Shown here: in pieces, positions 1-9,417 of the stretch
How the letters are laid out: each line of letters begins with the position of its first letter
Position numbering within the stretch: the first letter of the stretch is position 1
Source: GWE2-42-39 sp034003625
GTDB lineage: Bacteria > Bacteroidota > Bacteroidia > Bacteroidales > Prolixibacteraceae
Assembly: GCA_034003625.1 (NCBI GenBank)
Contig: JAVEYG010000002.1
Coordinates: 124,001 to 188,000 of the forward strand
Direction: 5' to 3'
Length of the DNA: 64,000 nt
The notes under the pieces: model-generated
The model's database searches: none
Told to the model about the DNA's origin: nothing
Seen by the model: the letters and a program-made list of their open reading frames with translations, nothing else
Position numbers and translations under genes: made by a program

Positions 1-1146
1 GTGGCCAACTATTGCGACGAACACAACATCCGCCTGTTTGTGACCCGGTTCGATACACAGGAATATGCCCGTCAGGAAGGTATTTCGATTGAAATGGCTG
101 CCCGTGACCTACGTTATGGCTGGTTCAATAAACTGATGGACGAGGAGCATTTTGACTGTCTGGCCACAGCCCATCATCAGGATGATGTAATGGAAACCTT
201 TTTTATCAACCTGGGCCGGGGCACTGGTATTCGCGGGCTTTCCGGCATCAAACCGAAGTCTGGCAGATTGATCCGGCCCATCCTGTTTGCCGACCGCCTT
301 TCGATCCGGAACTATGCCGCCCTGCACCAGATACAGTGCCGCGAAGACTCGTCGAACAGCGATACCGGCATCCGGCGAAATTTCATCCGGCACAGAATTC
401 TTCCGGTACTCGATGAGTTTCATCCTTCGTTCCGGAAGAATATGCTCAAAACCATTGCCAACCTGAACCAGACCGAGATTCTTTTTCAGCAGAAAATTGA
501 CGAAATAAAAGCTGTGGCCGTGGCAGGACATCCATGGGGTGAAACCATTCGCATTTCTGCTTTGGGCACAGGTGATACGGCGAGGACGGTCTTGTTTGAA
601 CTGATCCGCGAGAAAGGTTTTTCAGCCGAACAGACCAATGATATTCTGGGGGCGTTGGAAAGCGGACCGGGCAAAAAATTTTATTCGCCATCGCACCGGT
701 TGGTGAAAGACCGCGATGAACTGATCATCACTGCACTTGAAAACGAAAGTCCCGAATTGTTTTATATCGACGAAAATTGTAGCTATATGGAAAAACCTTT
801 CCGGATAAAAATGGAACGAAAAGAGAGGGATTCCTCGTTTCGCTTTTCAACCAATCCGCTGGTTGCCGATTTTGACCTCGACCGGCTGGAATTTCCGCTC
901 ATCCTCCGTAAATGGCAGGAAGGGGAATATTTTCAACCACTGGGAATGAAGGGCTATAAAAAACTGAGCGATTATTTTATCGACGAAAAATATTCTATTC
1001 CCGAGAAAGAAAATGCCTGGATACTGGCCAGCGGAAACAAGATGGTATGGGTTGTGGGAAAACGCATTGATGACCGTTTCAAGATTACCCTGCATACAAA
1101 AAATGTGTTGCGGATTTCGGTGGCAATGGGATACGGGATCAAATAA
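1..1146 (+). CDS. tilS: tRNA(Ile)-lysidine synthase TilS, 3' part (5' end outside window)
   Basis: TilS attaches lysine to C34 of the CAU-anticodon isoleucine tRNA so that it reads AUA; it is a cytosolic, essential enzyme. The frame is open from base 1 for 381 codons. The N-terminal ATP-binding loop (SGGxDS) is absent, so the true start lies upstream. Visible are the family motif HHQDDVMETFFINLGRG (about residues 58-75), a middle helical region, and the C-terminal TilS domain with WQEGEYFQPLGMKGYKKLSD (about 303-322) and a terminal VVGKRIDDRFKIT segment. The GTG at base 1 is an internal codon and not a start. The identification is secure; only the start is missing. Confidence 0.93.
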   Translation: MANYCDEHNIRLFVTRFDTQEYARQEGISIEMAARDLRYGWFNKLMDEEHFDCLATAHHQDDVMETFFINLGRGTGIRGLSGIKPKSGRLIRPILFADRLSIRNYAALHQIQCREDSSNSDTGIRRNFIRHRILPVLDEFHPSFRKNMLKTIANLNQTEILFQQKIDEIKAVAVAGHPWGETIRISALGTGDTARTVLFELIREKGFSAEQTNDILGALESGPGKKFYSPSHRLVKDRDELIITALENESPELFYIDENCSYMEKPFRIKMERKERDSSFRFSTNPLVADFDLDRLEFPLILRKWQEGEYFQPLGMKGYKKLSDYFIDEKYSIPEKENAWILASGNKMVWVVGKRIDDRFKITLHTKNVLRISVAMGYGIK

Positions 1147-1201
1147 TTGCAAAATATCAAATTCATATCCAGTAATATACCGTATGCTGGCAGTAATGTG
1201 T

Positions 1202-1209
1202 TACCTTTG
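1202..1209 (+). promoter_or_regulatory. Bacteroidota -7 type box before the helicase gene
   Basis: TACCTTTG fits the Bacteroidota TAnnTTTG consensus and lies 22 bases before the helicase ATG. No TTG was found at the usual 19-21 base distance upstream, so only half of the promoter is supported. Confidence 0.35.
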
Positions 1210-1231
1210 ATGCGATTTTAGAAAAGAATAT

Positions 1232-2485
1232 ATGAGGTTTGACGAGTTTGATTTGCATGACAAGATTTTGGATGCAATTGGGTACATGAGTTACGAGAAG
1301 GCTTCCCCCATTCAGGAAATGGTAATCCCGATTATTTTAGAAGACAAAGATTTACTGGCCTGTGCGCAAACGGGTACCGGAAAAACGGCGGCATTTGCCC
1401 TTCCGATCCTGGATAAAATTGCGGCAGACGACAATCACGATCTTTCCACCCTGATCATTGTCCCGACCCGCGAACTGGCCATTCAGATTAACCAGCAAAT
1501 ACAGGGTTTTAGCTATTTTCTGAACGTAAATTCGGTAGCCGTATACGGTGGACGCGAAGGTTCCGACTGGGAACAGGAAAGCCGGGCGCTTACTGCCGGC
1601 ACCAATATCATTGTGGCCACTCCCGGGAAACTGATCTCGCACCTGAACCTCGGTTATGTGAAATTCGACAAAATAAAATATGTCATCCTCGACGAGGCCG
1701 ACCGGATGCTCGACATCGGTTTCTATGACGATATTATGAAGATTCTCAGTTTCGTCCCCGAAAAACGGCAAACTTTGATGTTCTCGGCAACCATGCCGAA
1801 GAAAATCAGGGAGTTGGCAGCGAAAATATTAAATGAACCGGTTGAGGTCAGCACCGAAATTTCAAAACCTGCTGAAGGCGTGTTGCAGGCGGCTTACCTG
1901 GTTCACAACGACCAAAAGGTAGCGCTGATTGATAGCCTGATCGGCGATAAGACCGACTACGACAGCATCCTGATTTTCAGCTCGACCAAAAAAAATGTGT
2001 TCGACATTGTCCGCGCCTTGCGCAAGCATGGGAACACGGTGAAAGGCATTTCTTCTGATCTTGAACAAAAAGAGCGTGAGGAAGTGCTGATGGGTTTCAA
2101 GTCGAAACGCACCCGTATTTTAGTGGCAACCGACGTACTCAGCCGTGGCATCGACATCAAGGACATCAACCTGATCATCAACTATGATGTGCCTTCGTCG
2201 GCAGAAGATTATGTGCACCGGGTGGGACGAACGGCCCGCGCCGATAAAACAGGGGTGGCCATCAGTTTAGTGAACGAAAAAGACATGGGCAAATTCCATC
2301 GCATTGAGCAGCTCATAGAGAAGGAAATCATAAAATTGCCTTTACCGGAAGCACTTGGCGCCGGGCCTGAATGGCGGGTCAGGTCGGGCGGCGGCAAAAA
2401 AAGAAATGGCAAACGCCCGTTTTATGGCAAGAGGCGCGACCGGAAAGGCGGCAAATCCCATAGCAACCCATCGCCTTCCAATTAA
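1232..2485 (+). CDS. DEAD-box ATP-dependent RNA helicase
   Basis: An RNA-unwinding ATPase of the RhlE/CshA-like group, acting in ribosome assembly or RNA turnover. All core motifs are present: Q motif (Q28 in ASPIQ), Walker A AQTGTGKT (45-52), PTREL, DEAD in VILDEADRML (about 155), SAT in MFSATMP, and HRVGRTAR near 330. After about residue 375 comes a short tail rich in Lys, Arg and Gly (GGGKKRNGKRPFYGKRRDRKGG), typical for nonspecific RNA binding. The length of 417 residues is ordinary. It stands alone, about 85 bases after tilS. The exact subfamily (RhlE, CshA or DbpA) cannot be settled by eye. Confidence 0.93.
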   Translation: MRFDEFDLHDKILDAIGYMSYEKASPIQEMVIPIILEDKDLLACAQTGTGKTAAFALPILDKIAADDNHDLSTLIIVPTRELAIQINQQIQGFSYFLNVNSVAVYGGREGSDWEQESRALTAGTNIIVATPGKLISHLNLGYVKFDKIKYVILDEADRMLDIGFYDDIMKILSFVPEKRQTLMFSATMPKKIRELAAKILNEPVEVSTEISKPAEGVLQAAYLVHNDQKVALIDSLIGDKTDYDSILIFSSTKKNVFDIVRALRKHGNTVKGISSDLEQKEREEVLMGFKSKRTRILVATDVLSRGIDIKDINLIINYDVPSSAEDYVHRVGRTARADKTGVAISLVNEKDMGKFHRIEQLIEKEIIKLPLPEALGAGPEWRVRSGGGKKRNGKRPFYGKRRDRKGGKSHSNPSPSN

Positions 2486-2692
2486 CCGGTTGGCCGGCCC
2501 GCCAATAAACGATTAGGCAGATGGGGGCAATACGGTCAGAAAAAGAAGGAAAAGGAATATCGGAAATTTCATATTGAAGGCTTTATTATTTCTTTTAAAG
2601 ATAAGCGTTTCCTATAATTTACATGGAAAAGCTAACTTATTTGTATATTGGAGGCTTGAAATTGAAAATGTTTTTCAATCAGAAAAAACAAG

Positions 2693-4864
2693 ATGCAAAT
2701 GATCCTGACCAACATATTTGGACTGAACCTGCCCCTGGAAAATCCGGTATTGATTTTTTCCCTCATTCTGTTCATTATCCTGTTTTCCCCAATATTGTTG
2801 AATAAAATCAGGATACCGCATTTAATCGGGCTGATTATTGCCGGGGTGGTGGTTGGCCCCTTTGGGCTTAATCTTATTGCCAGGGATAGTAGTATTGTTC
2901 TTTTTGGCACCGTCGGATTGTTGTATATCATGTTCATTGCCGGGTTGGAAATTGATTTTGCCGATTTTAAAAAATATCTCTGGAAAAGCAGCATTTTTGG
3001 CTTTTATACATTTATTATCCCGATGGTGCTTGGAATTTTGGCTGGCATATATCTGCTTGGCTTTGGGATGGAAACATCGGTCCTCCTGGCCAGTATGTTT
3101 GCTTCCAATACGTTGATAACCTATCCGATAGTTAGTAAACTGGGAGTTGCAAAAAACCGGGCAGTCAATATCAGTATTGGTGGGACAATATTCACGACTG
3201 TGCTGGCGCTTCTTGTTCTTGCCGTTATTGTGCGGATGTCGACAGGGGAAGTCACACAAGCGTTTTGGTGGGGCATCAGTATTTCAATAATTCTCTGTAT
3301 TTCATTTATTTTGTTTGTTTTTCCGATTATTGGCCGATGGTTCTTTAAACGGGTCGATGATAACATATCTCAATACATTTTTGTACTGGGAATGGTTTTT
3401 TTTGGCGCTTTTCTTGCCGAGATCAGTGGAATAGAGGGCATTGTCGGAGCTTTTATGGCCGGATTGGCACTCAATCAACTGGTGCCGAAAACATCGCCCC
3501 TGATGAACCGGATCGAGTTTGTCGGCAACGCTCTGTTTATCCCTTTTTTCCTGATAGGCGTCGGGATGTTAATTAATATAAAAGCTTTTATCAACGATTG
3601 GGAAACCATTAAAGTAGCTGTTGTGATGAGCGTGGTGGCGACCCTCTCGAAATACATTGCTGCCTGGATTACCCAGAAATCATTTCGTTTTTCGGTTGAC
3701 GAGAGGCGTTTGCTTTTCGGGTTGACCAACTCACAGGCTGCCTCTACGCTGGCTGCCGTTTTGGTGGGATACAATGTAATACTTGGGCACGACACAAATG
3801 GGGCGCCCATCCGCCTCCTAAACGATGCGGTATTAAACGGGACAATTTTGATGATCCTGATTACCTGCACCATCGCATCGTTTGTAACCCAGAAAGGGGC
3901 GCAAAACATAGCCCTGTCCGAGATTGAACCAGCAACCGGAGATGAGCAGCAAAGCAATATCGAGGAGCGGATACTCATTCCGCTGAGTAATGCCGCTAAC
4001 GTGGACGAACTGGTCAACCTGAGCATAACAATTAAATCATACAAGAAGCCGGTTAAACTGGTAGCATTAAATATTATTACCGATGGGCGCATCAATGGGA
4101 AAGCGGAGAAAACAGCAAAAAAAGTGATGGAAAAGGCGGTTGTTGCAGCAGCGGCTACCGATAACCGGCTGGAACCTTTGTTGCGTTACGACCTGAACGT
4201 GACCAATGGTATTTCCAATGTGGTAAAAGAACACCGGATTACCGACTTGGTTATCGGGCTGCATGAGAAGAAAGGTATTTCCGATTCATTTTTCGGGATG
4301 CTTACCGAAGGCCTGCTTGCCAGGTGCAACACGACCACGTATATTTACAAAGCATACCAGCCTCTGGCAACCATTAAACGATATGTCGTTGTTGTACCCG
4401 AAAATGCAGAAAAAGAAACCGGCTTCCTGTTCTGGCTTACACATATCTGGAACATTGGGATCAATACCGGAGCAAAACTGGTGTTTTATGCTTCTGAAAA
4501 TACAATCGTGTTTTTGAAACATATACAGGAGCAAAAGCCGATAAGTGTTGAGTTTGTTAATTTCTCCGGCCAGGATGATTTTCAGCTTATTGGCGGAAAT
4601 GTGAAAAAGAACGATAACCTGATCTTCGTTTTAAGCCGACGGGCTTATCCCTCTTATAGTGATTATATGACGAAGGCGCCTTACTGGTTGAATAATTACT
4701 TTAAAGAAAATAGTTACATTTTGGTCTACCCAATGCAATTGGATGTAACAGAAGATTATTCCCTCGACCTGAGGAATAATCCTTCAATAGTTGAGCCTTT
4801 TATTGAAAATGTTGATTATCTTGAAGCATTCAGAAAAGGAGTAACAAAAATTTTCAAAAAATGA
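2693..4864 (+). CDS. Cation:proton antiporter, CPA2 family, with cytosolic C-terminal domain
   Basis: A 723-residue protein whose first ~400 residues are a Na+/H+-exchanger-type bundle of about 12 membrane segments (for example LIGLIIAGVVVGPFGLNLIA and GTVGLLYIMFIAGLEIDF, classic CPA2 elements). A soluble C-terminal part follows (about 430-723) that resembles two universal-stress-protein-like segments, with ERILIPLSNAANVDELVNL at its start. CPA2 proteins exchange K+ or Na+ for H+ across the inner membrane; the ion is not readable here. The stop overlaps the start of the esterase gene by four bases (ATGA), so the two are probably co-translated although functionally unlike. A second CPA2 protein lies at 10211-12481. 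The ATG at 2693 is followed by a second possible ATG at 2699. Confidence 0.88.
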   Translation: MQMILTNIFGLNLPLENPVLIFSLILFIILFSPILLNKIRIPHLIGLIIAGVVVGPFGLNLIARDSSIVLFGTVGLLYIMFIAGLEIDFADFKKYLWKSSIFGFYTFIIPMVLGILAGIYLLGFGMETSVLLASMFASNTLITYPIVSKLGVAKNRAVNISIGGTIFTTVLALLVLAVIVRMSTGEVTQAFWWGISISIILCISFILFVFPIIGRWFFKRVDDNISQYIFVLGMVFFGAFLAEISGIEGIVGAFMAGLALNQLVPKTSPLMNRIEFVGNALFIPFFLIGVGMLINIKAFINDWETIKVAVVMSVVATLSKYIAAWITQKSFRFSVDERRLLFGLTNSQAASTLAAVLVGYNVILGHDTNGAPIRLLNDAVLNGTILMILITCTIASFVTQKGAQNIALSEIEPATGDEQQSNIEERILIPLSNAANVDELVNLSITIKSYKKPVKLVALNIITDGRINGKAEKTAKKVMEKAVVAAAATDNRLEPLLRYDLNVTNGISNVVKEHRITDLVIGLHEKKGISDSFFGMLTEGLLARCNTTTYIYKAYQPLATIKRYVVVVPENAEKETGFLFWLTHIWNIGINTGAKLVFYASENTIVFLKHIQEQKPISVEFVNFSGQDDFQLIGGNVKKNDNLIFVLSRRAYPSYSDYMTKAPYWLNNYFKENSYILVYPMQLDVTEDYSLDLRNNPSIVEPFIENVDYLEAFRKGVTKIFKK

Positions 4865-6147
4865 TAAAAGTTAAAATGACAGAACTGGGCTCCATATTGT
4901 TGGTTTTTATTCTTTGTCCCATTTTACTGATGGCGCAAAAAGCGCAGACCATCACCAACGAAGCCGATGTACCGGTTTATGAACTGCCTGAACTGTTGGT
5001 TTCCCTGAAAGGAAAAAAAATAAAGAACGTTAAACATTGGGAAAAAATTCGTCGGCCCGAAATAGTGAAATTGTTCGAGGAAGAAGTTTACGGGAAAGTG
5101 CCGGGCGAATTAAAGATTTCACGCAGCAGGCTGGCCGAAGAAGACAATGATGCGCTGGAAGGGATTGCAAAACGGAAACAGGTTGTATTAACTTTCTTGA
5201 AAGACGGAAAGGAACTGAATGTGGACGTACTGATTTATTTGCCGAAAGGTACCGGTAATTTCCCATTGTTTCTGGGCTATAATTTCTATGGTAATCATAC
5301 CATCAGCAGCGACCCGGCCATTCGTCTTACCGAATCATGGGTCCACGACAATCCTGCTTTTGGTATTGTGCATAACCAGATTACCGAACAATCGCGAGGG
5401 GTACAGGACAGCCGATGGCCTGTAGAAGAAATTATCAAATCAGGTTGTGGGCTGGCTACTATTTATTACGGCGATGTGGATCCCGACCGCGATAATTTTG
5501 ATGACGGGGTGCATCCGTTTTTCTACGGTAAATCGCAAAGCGAGCCTGCTGATGATGAATGGGGCGCTATTGCTGCCTGGGCCTGGGGCTTGTCGCGGGC
5601 GCTCGACTATTTTGAAACCGATAAAGATATTGATGCTACCAAAGTTGTTGTGGTCGGGCATTCGCGCTTAGGAAAAACTGCCTTGTGGGCCGGGGCGACA
5701 GACCAGCGTTTTGCTGCCGTTATTTCCAATAATTCCGGTTGCGGGGGCGCTGCTATTTCACGGCGCCGGTTTGGAGAAACAGTAGCCCGTATCAATACCA
5801 GTTTTCCGCACTGGTTTTGCAATAATTTCAATAAGTACAACAATCAAGAGGGAAAACTTCCGGTCGATCAGCACATGTTGCTGGCATTGATTGCCCCGCG
5901 CCCGTTGTATGTGGCCAGCGCTACCGAAGATTTGTGGGCCGACCCGCGCGGCGAATTCCTGTCGGCTAAATTTGCATCGCCAGTATACCAAATTTACGGA
6001 CTGGAAGGCTTACCTGCCAATGAAATGCCTGCACCCGATTCTCCGGTTTCAGGCATTATAAGTTACCATATCCGGACCGGCAAACATGATATTACAGGGT
6101 ATGACTGGAAGCAGTATATCGCTTTTGCTAAAAAAATGTTGAAATAA
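4861..6147 (+). CDS. CE15-type glucuronoyl esterase (secreted alpha/beta hydrolase)
   Basis: A 428-residue protein with an N-terminal signal peptide (hydrophobic run ending near LLMAQ). Family CE15 enzymes cleave esters between glucuronic acid on xylan and lignin alcohols. The nucleophile elbow GHSRLGKTALW puts the catalytic serine at residue 268. The C-terminal GKHDITGYDW puts the catalytic histidine at 409, and the conserved HWFCNNF and APRPLYVASATEDLWADP segments are present. The start overlaps the antiporter stop as ATGA. Rhamnulokinase follows 71 bases downstream, which loosely suggests plant-polysaccharide use. Biochemical specificity is inferred from family only; a wider acetylxylan-esterase role is the alternative. 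Confidence 0.85.
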   Translation: MIKVKMTELGSILLVFILCPILLMAQKAQTITNEADVPVYELPELLVSLKGKKIKNVKHWEKIRRPEIVKLFEEEVYGKVPGELKISRSRLAEEDNDALEGIAKRKQVVLTFLKDGKELNVDVLIYLPKGTGNFPLFLGYNFYGNHTISSDPAIRLTESWVHDNPAFGIVHNQITEQSRGVQDSRWPVEEIIKSGCGLATIYYGDVDPDRDNFDDGVHPFFYGKSQSEPADDEWGAIAAWAWGLSRALDYFETDKDIDATKVVVVGHSRLGKTALWAGATDQRFAAVISNNSGCGGAAISRRRFGETVARINTSFPHWFCNNFNKYNNQEGKLPVDQHMLLALIAPRPLYVASATEDLWADPRGEFLSAKFASPVYQIYGLEGLPANEMPAPDSPVSGIISYHIRTGKHDITGYDWKQYIAFAKKMLK

Positions 6148-6218
6148 TTACAGGACACATCAGCACAGTTTTTAAAAAAATAGTTATTTTGCCTGTCCGT
6201 TAATCAAAAAGGAATACT

Positions 6219-7694
6219 ATGAACAGGCATCATTTTTTAGCGTTCGACATAGGCGCATCAAGCGGGAGGGCAATTCTCGGGACATTGAACGAAGGGAAAC
6301 TGGAACTCACCGAAATACACCGTTTTGAAAATCAGATGCAACTGATACACGGAAATTATTTCTGGAATATTTTCAGTTTGTTTGAAGAGCTGAAAACCGG
6401 GTTGAAAAAATGTATCCGTGATTTTCACATTCAGCCCGAATCGATAGGGATTGATACCTGGGGGGTCGATTTTGTTCATCTGGACAAGGAGGGGCGGATT
6501 ATTTCGCTGCCTTTTGCCTATCGTGATTCACGAACCGACCGTACAATGGAAGAATTGTTTCAGCTGATTTCCCGCGAAGAAATATATTTGCAGACCGGCA
6601 TCCAGTTCATGCAGTTCAACAGTTTGTTTCAGTTGTTTTCAATGGTACGGTCGGGCGCTTCCATTTTGCGGATAACCAGCGATATTCTGTTCATGCCCGA
6701 TGCCCTTGCATACTTGTTTTCAGGGGTAAAAAAGACCGAATTCTCGATTGCCAGCACCAGCCAGATGTTGAGGCCGGGAACCAATCAATGGCAGTCGGAA
6801 CTGATTAAAAAAACAGGGATTGATGATCTTATCCTCCGGGAAATTGTATGGCCTGGGACAATTATTGGGGACTTGTTGCCGGAAGTGACAGAACAAACCG
6901 GCAGCAGCAAGATCCCGGTAGTGGCAGTTGCCGGGCACGATACCGCTTCGGCAGTTGCCTCGGTGCCGGCGGAGGGAGCAAACTGGGCTTTCATCAGCTC
7001 CGGTACCTGGTCGATTATGGGGGTTGAAAGTCCGGTACCGATCATTTCAGAAGAGACCCTGAAAATGAATTTCACCAATGAAGGCGGAGTCGAGGGGACC
7101 ACCCGTTTTTCAAAAAATATAATGGGGATGTGGCTCATCCAGGAATGTCGCAGGATATGGTCAAAAGAAAAAGAGTATTCGTGGCCTGAGATGGTAGAAC
7201 TTGCCCGGCAGTCGGAACCGTTCAGGTACATTGTTGACCCGGATGCCCCGTCTTTCCTGAACCCTCAGGACATGCCCGGAGCCATTTCTGTTTTTTGTGA
7301 ACGTACGGGGCAGGGAAGACCACAAACACATGGGGAAATTATTCGTTGCATTTATGACAGCCTTGCCCTGAAATACCGGTTTACCTTAGATCAGATTATT
7401 GCGGCGACAGGGAGAAAGATTGAAAAGATACATATAATCGGGGGCGGGTCGAATAATCATTTTTTGTGCCAGCTTGCCGCCGATGCTACTGGGTTACCTG
7501 TTTTTGCAGGCCCGGCCGAGGCAACTGCCACCGGGAATATTTTAATACAGGCAAAAGCGCTGGAATATGTGAAATCGCTTGGAGAAATCCGTGAAATTGT
7601 CCGTCATTCTTTCGGGGTTATCCGGTTTGGACCATCGGGTGAATTGAACTGGGAAATCCCGTTTGAAAAATTTAAAAACCGGATTATGAATTGA
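6219..7694 (+). CDS. rhaB: Rhamnulokinase
   Basis: A FGGY-family kinase that phosphorylates L-rhamnulose to L-rhamnulose 1-phosphate in the cytosol. The sequence shows the N-terminal phosphate loop FDIGASSGRAILG, IGIDTWGVDFVHLD, YRDSRTD, the ATPase segment VAGHDTASAVASVP, ISSGTWSIMGVE, and the C-terminal nucleotide site HIIGGGSNNHFLCQLAADAT followed by AGPAEATATGN. The length of 491 residues fits RhaB. No rhaA, rhaD, transporter or rhamnose regulator is adjacent, so the rest of the pathway must be elsewhere. Other FGGY kinases (fuculokinase, xylulokinase) are less likely because of the DIGASSGR start and the overall pattern. Confidence 0.92.
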   Translation: MNRHHFLAFDIGASSGRAILGTLNEGKLELTEIHRFENQMQLIHGNYFWNIFSLFEELKTGLKKCIRDFHIQPESIGIDTWGVDFVHLDKEGRIISLPFAYRDSRTDRTMEELFQLISREEIYLQTGIQFMQFNSLFQLFSMVRSGASILRITSDILFMPDALAYLFSGVKKTEFSIASTSQMLRPGTNQWQSELIKKTGIDDLILREIVWPGTIIGDLLPEVTEQTGSSKIPVVAVAGHDTASAVASVPAEGANWAFISSGTWSIMGVESPVPIISEETLKMNFTNEGGVEGTTRFSKNIMGMWLIQECRRIWSKEKEYSWPEMVELARQSEPFRYIVDPDAPSFLNPQDMPGAISVFCERTGQGRPQTHGEIIRCIYDSLALKYRFTLDQIIAATGRKIEKIHIIGGGSNNHFLCQLAADATGLPVFAGPAEATATGNILIQAKALEYVKSLGEIREIVRHSFGVIRFGPSGELNWEIPFEKFKNRIMN

Positions 7695-7727
7695 AGAAAC
7701 TGGGGATTGAACATTTCTGCATCCGTT

Positions 7728-8537
7728 TCAGGCAGGCTGGTAATGGCGTTTCAGCCAGCGGGCCAGCCCGTCGAGTCCGGGAAACAGTACACGCTCAGTG
7801 ATATTGGCCTGGTCGAGTTTGTCGCGAACTTCCCATTTTATTTCCTTCGGGATTATGATTCGCCGGAACATGTCGGGATGTTTTACCAGCCAATGGTCGA
7901 GAATGGAAGTGGGGGCGCTCATCACCGAAAACAGGGCAAACTGGTTGACAATACGTTCGTCTATCGAGGGCGGTTCGAAAAAGCAAACCTGTTCGTGGCC
8001 GAGTTTCTGGTCGAATTCGGAAAGCGATTCTGTCCGTTCAAGCATTTCCACGGTAAAAGCGTTGCATTTTTCTTCTTTCAGCAAAATATTCAACGGTTCG
8101 GCTACTAACTGGTTTACTTTCACAAAATCAACTTTCCATATCACTCCGTCAATATCGAATTTTTCCGTGTTGGCTGTGGCAAAATGCATGGCCACAAAAG
8201 GCGAATAAGTCCAGTCGAGCAGACGGGTGGGCAGTCCGTGGTGCTGGGCAAGTACCAACGAGCGCCAGAAGGTGCTGGTCAGTTCCGGGTCTTTGCTGAT
8301 CGAATATTTGCGGAAATTCCGCAGCAGGTGGTATTCCAGATCCGGGCGGTCGCCGCAGTTCCGCAGAAAACTGTTTTTCAGTTCATAATTCATGTCCGAC
8401 AACCCCCGGAAAGCATAGTCCGAACGGTAACGTTTGAATTCCGGCTTCCAGGCGTCGAAATACACTTCTTCGCACAGTTGCTCCCAACTGCCGGTTACCA
8501 CATCATTTTGCCCGATTAATTCTGTCATACAGTACAT
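7728..8537 (-). CDS. FRG-domain protein
   Basis: A 269-residue cytosolic protein. The FRG domain is recognisable from DYAFRGLSDMNYELKNSF (about 40-57) and AQHHGLPTRLLDWTYSPFVA (about 114-133), the two hallmark blocks of the family. The biochemical activity of FRG domains is not firmly established; in bacteria they often occur near phage-defence or toxin genes. Here the gene is alone and oriented against both neighbours, with its end facing rhaB and its start facing a LytS gene. The + strand frames across it are antisense shadows. No second effector domain is visible. Confidence 0.8.
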   Translation of the reverse strand: MYCMTELIGQNDVVTGSWEQLCEEVYFDAWKPEFKRYRSDYAFRGLSDMNYELKNSFLRNCGDRPDLEYHLLRNFRKYSISKDPELTSTFWRSLVLAQHHGLPTRLLDWTYSPFVAMHFATANTEKFDIDGVIWKVDFVKVNQLVAEPLNILLKEEKCNAFTVEMLERTESLSEFDQKLGHEQVCFFEPPSIDERIVNQFALFSVMSAPTSILDHWLVKHPDMFRRIIIPKEIKWEVRDKLDQANITERVLFPGLDGLARWLKRHYQPA

Positions 8538-8646
8538 GGGTTGAAGTTCCCTTTCAAAGTTACTCTTTATTTCAAAAATAGTTTGGAAGAATCATTGCAG
8601 TATAGGGAAAGATTTTAATTTTATATCCGAAATAGTCTGAATATAA

Positions 8647-9417
8647 ATGAATATTGTGCCGGAAGTACAGGTCGTTGTGGTGGCTTTAACGGGTTTTGTC
8701 ATCCTGTTGGTTGCTGCGCTTGCTTATCTTATTGTACGACTGATCCGTTCGGAAAGGATAAAGATAAAGATCGAAGAAAAATACGGCGAACTTGAATTTA
8801 AAGTTAACAGCCTGCAATTAGAAACGCTGGAATCGAAACTTAATCCGCACCTTTTCAAAAATGTACTGAACTCGATACAATCACATGCCTACCAGACTTA
8901 TTTTGCTCTCGATAAGCTGGCGAATGTGCTGGATTACATTTTGTATGAAAGTCGCAGAAGATTTGTTACTCCCCGCGAGGAAATTGATTTTGCCCTTAGC
9001 CTGATCGAAATTAATAAAATCAAACTAAGCCCGTTGTTCGATTTGAAAGTTAAATTGAAGATCGGGGAAAATGAACTGTTCTACGATCAGGAACTTTTGG
9101 CTCCGCTTATTTCTGTCGATTTAATAGAAAATGCCTTTAAACATGCCGATATTCATAGTCCGGAGGCTTTTATTTCTATCGTTTTCGAGTTTAGTGGCAA
9201 CGCTTTTTCCCTGTATGTATCCAATAAAATATCGGGAAAAACGCCGTTAAACAAGAGCCATAGTGGTTTGGGGACGCAAACCCTCGAACAAAGGCTCCGG
9301 ATAATTTATAAAGATCATTACAAATTGGAAAGGTTTGTTGATAAAGATATTTATCATGCACATTTAAAAATAGAATTGCATGGATACAAAACTGAGATGC
9401 GTATTGCTGGACGATGA
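8647..9417 (+). CDS. LytS-type sensor histidine kinase
   Basis: A 256-residue kinase with one N-terminal membrane segment (about residues 8-32), a short coiled stretch, and a His_kinase domain. The phosphoacceptor region is LNPHLFKNVLNSIQSHAY (usual form NPHFLFNSLN, so FLF is changed to LFK but the histidine is kept). The N box is DLIENAFKHAD and a G-box-like SGLGTQTLEQRLRIIY follows. There is no evident extracytoplasmic sensor domain, so the signal is probably membrane-derived or supplied by a partner. Its last 38 bases overlap the start of the response regulator gene in another frame, so the two are translationally coupled. Confidence 0.88.
   Translation: MNIVPEVQVVVVALTGFVILLVAALAYLIVRLIRSERIKIKIEEKYGELEFKVNSLQLETLESKLNPHLFKNVLNSIQSHAYQTYFALDKLANVLDYILYESRRRFVTPREEIDFALSLIEINKIKLSPLFDLKVKLKIGENELFYDQELLAPLISVDLIENAFKHADIHSPEAFISIVFEFSGNAFSLYVSNKISGKTPLNKSHSGLGTQTLEQRLRIIYKDHYKLERFVDKDIYHAHLKIELHGYKTEMRIAGR

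Noticed and set aside
2623..2805. 60-codon frame overlapping the start of the first antiporter
   Set aside because: Overlaps a clearly real gene in another frame and has no recognisable features.
6219..7694. A rhamnose operon around rhaB
   Set aside because: No rhaA, rhaD, permease or regulator is adjacent, so only the kinase can be claimed.
7707..8519. Several + strand frames opposite the FRG gene
   Set aside because: Antisense shadows: the minus strand frame has the FRG-domain motifs, the + strand frames have none.
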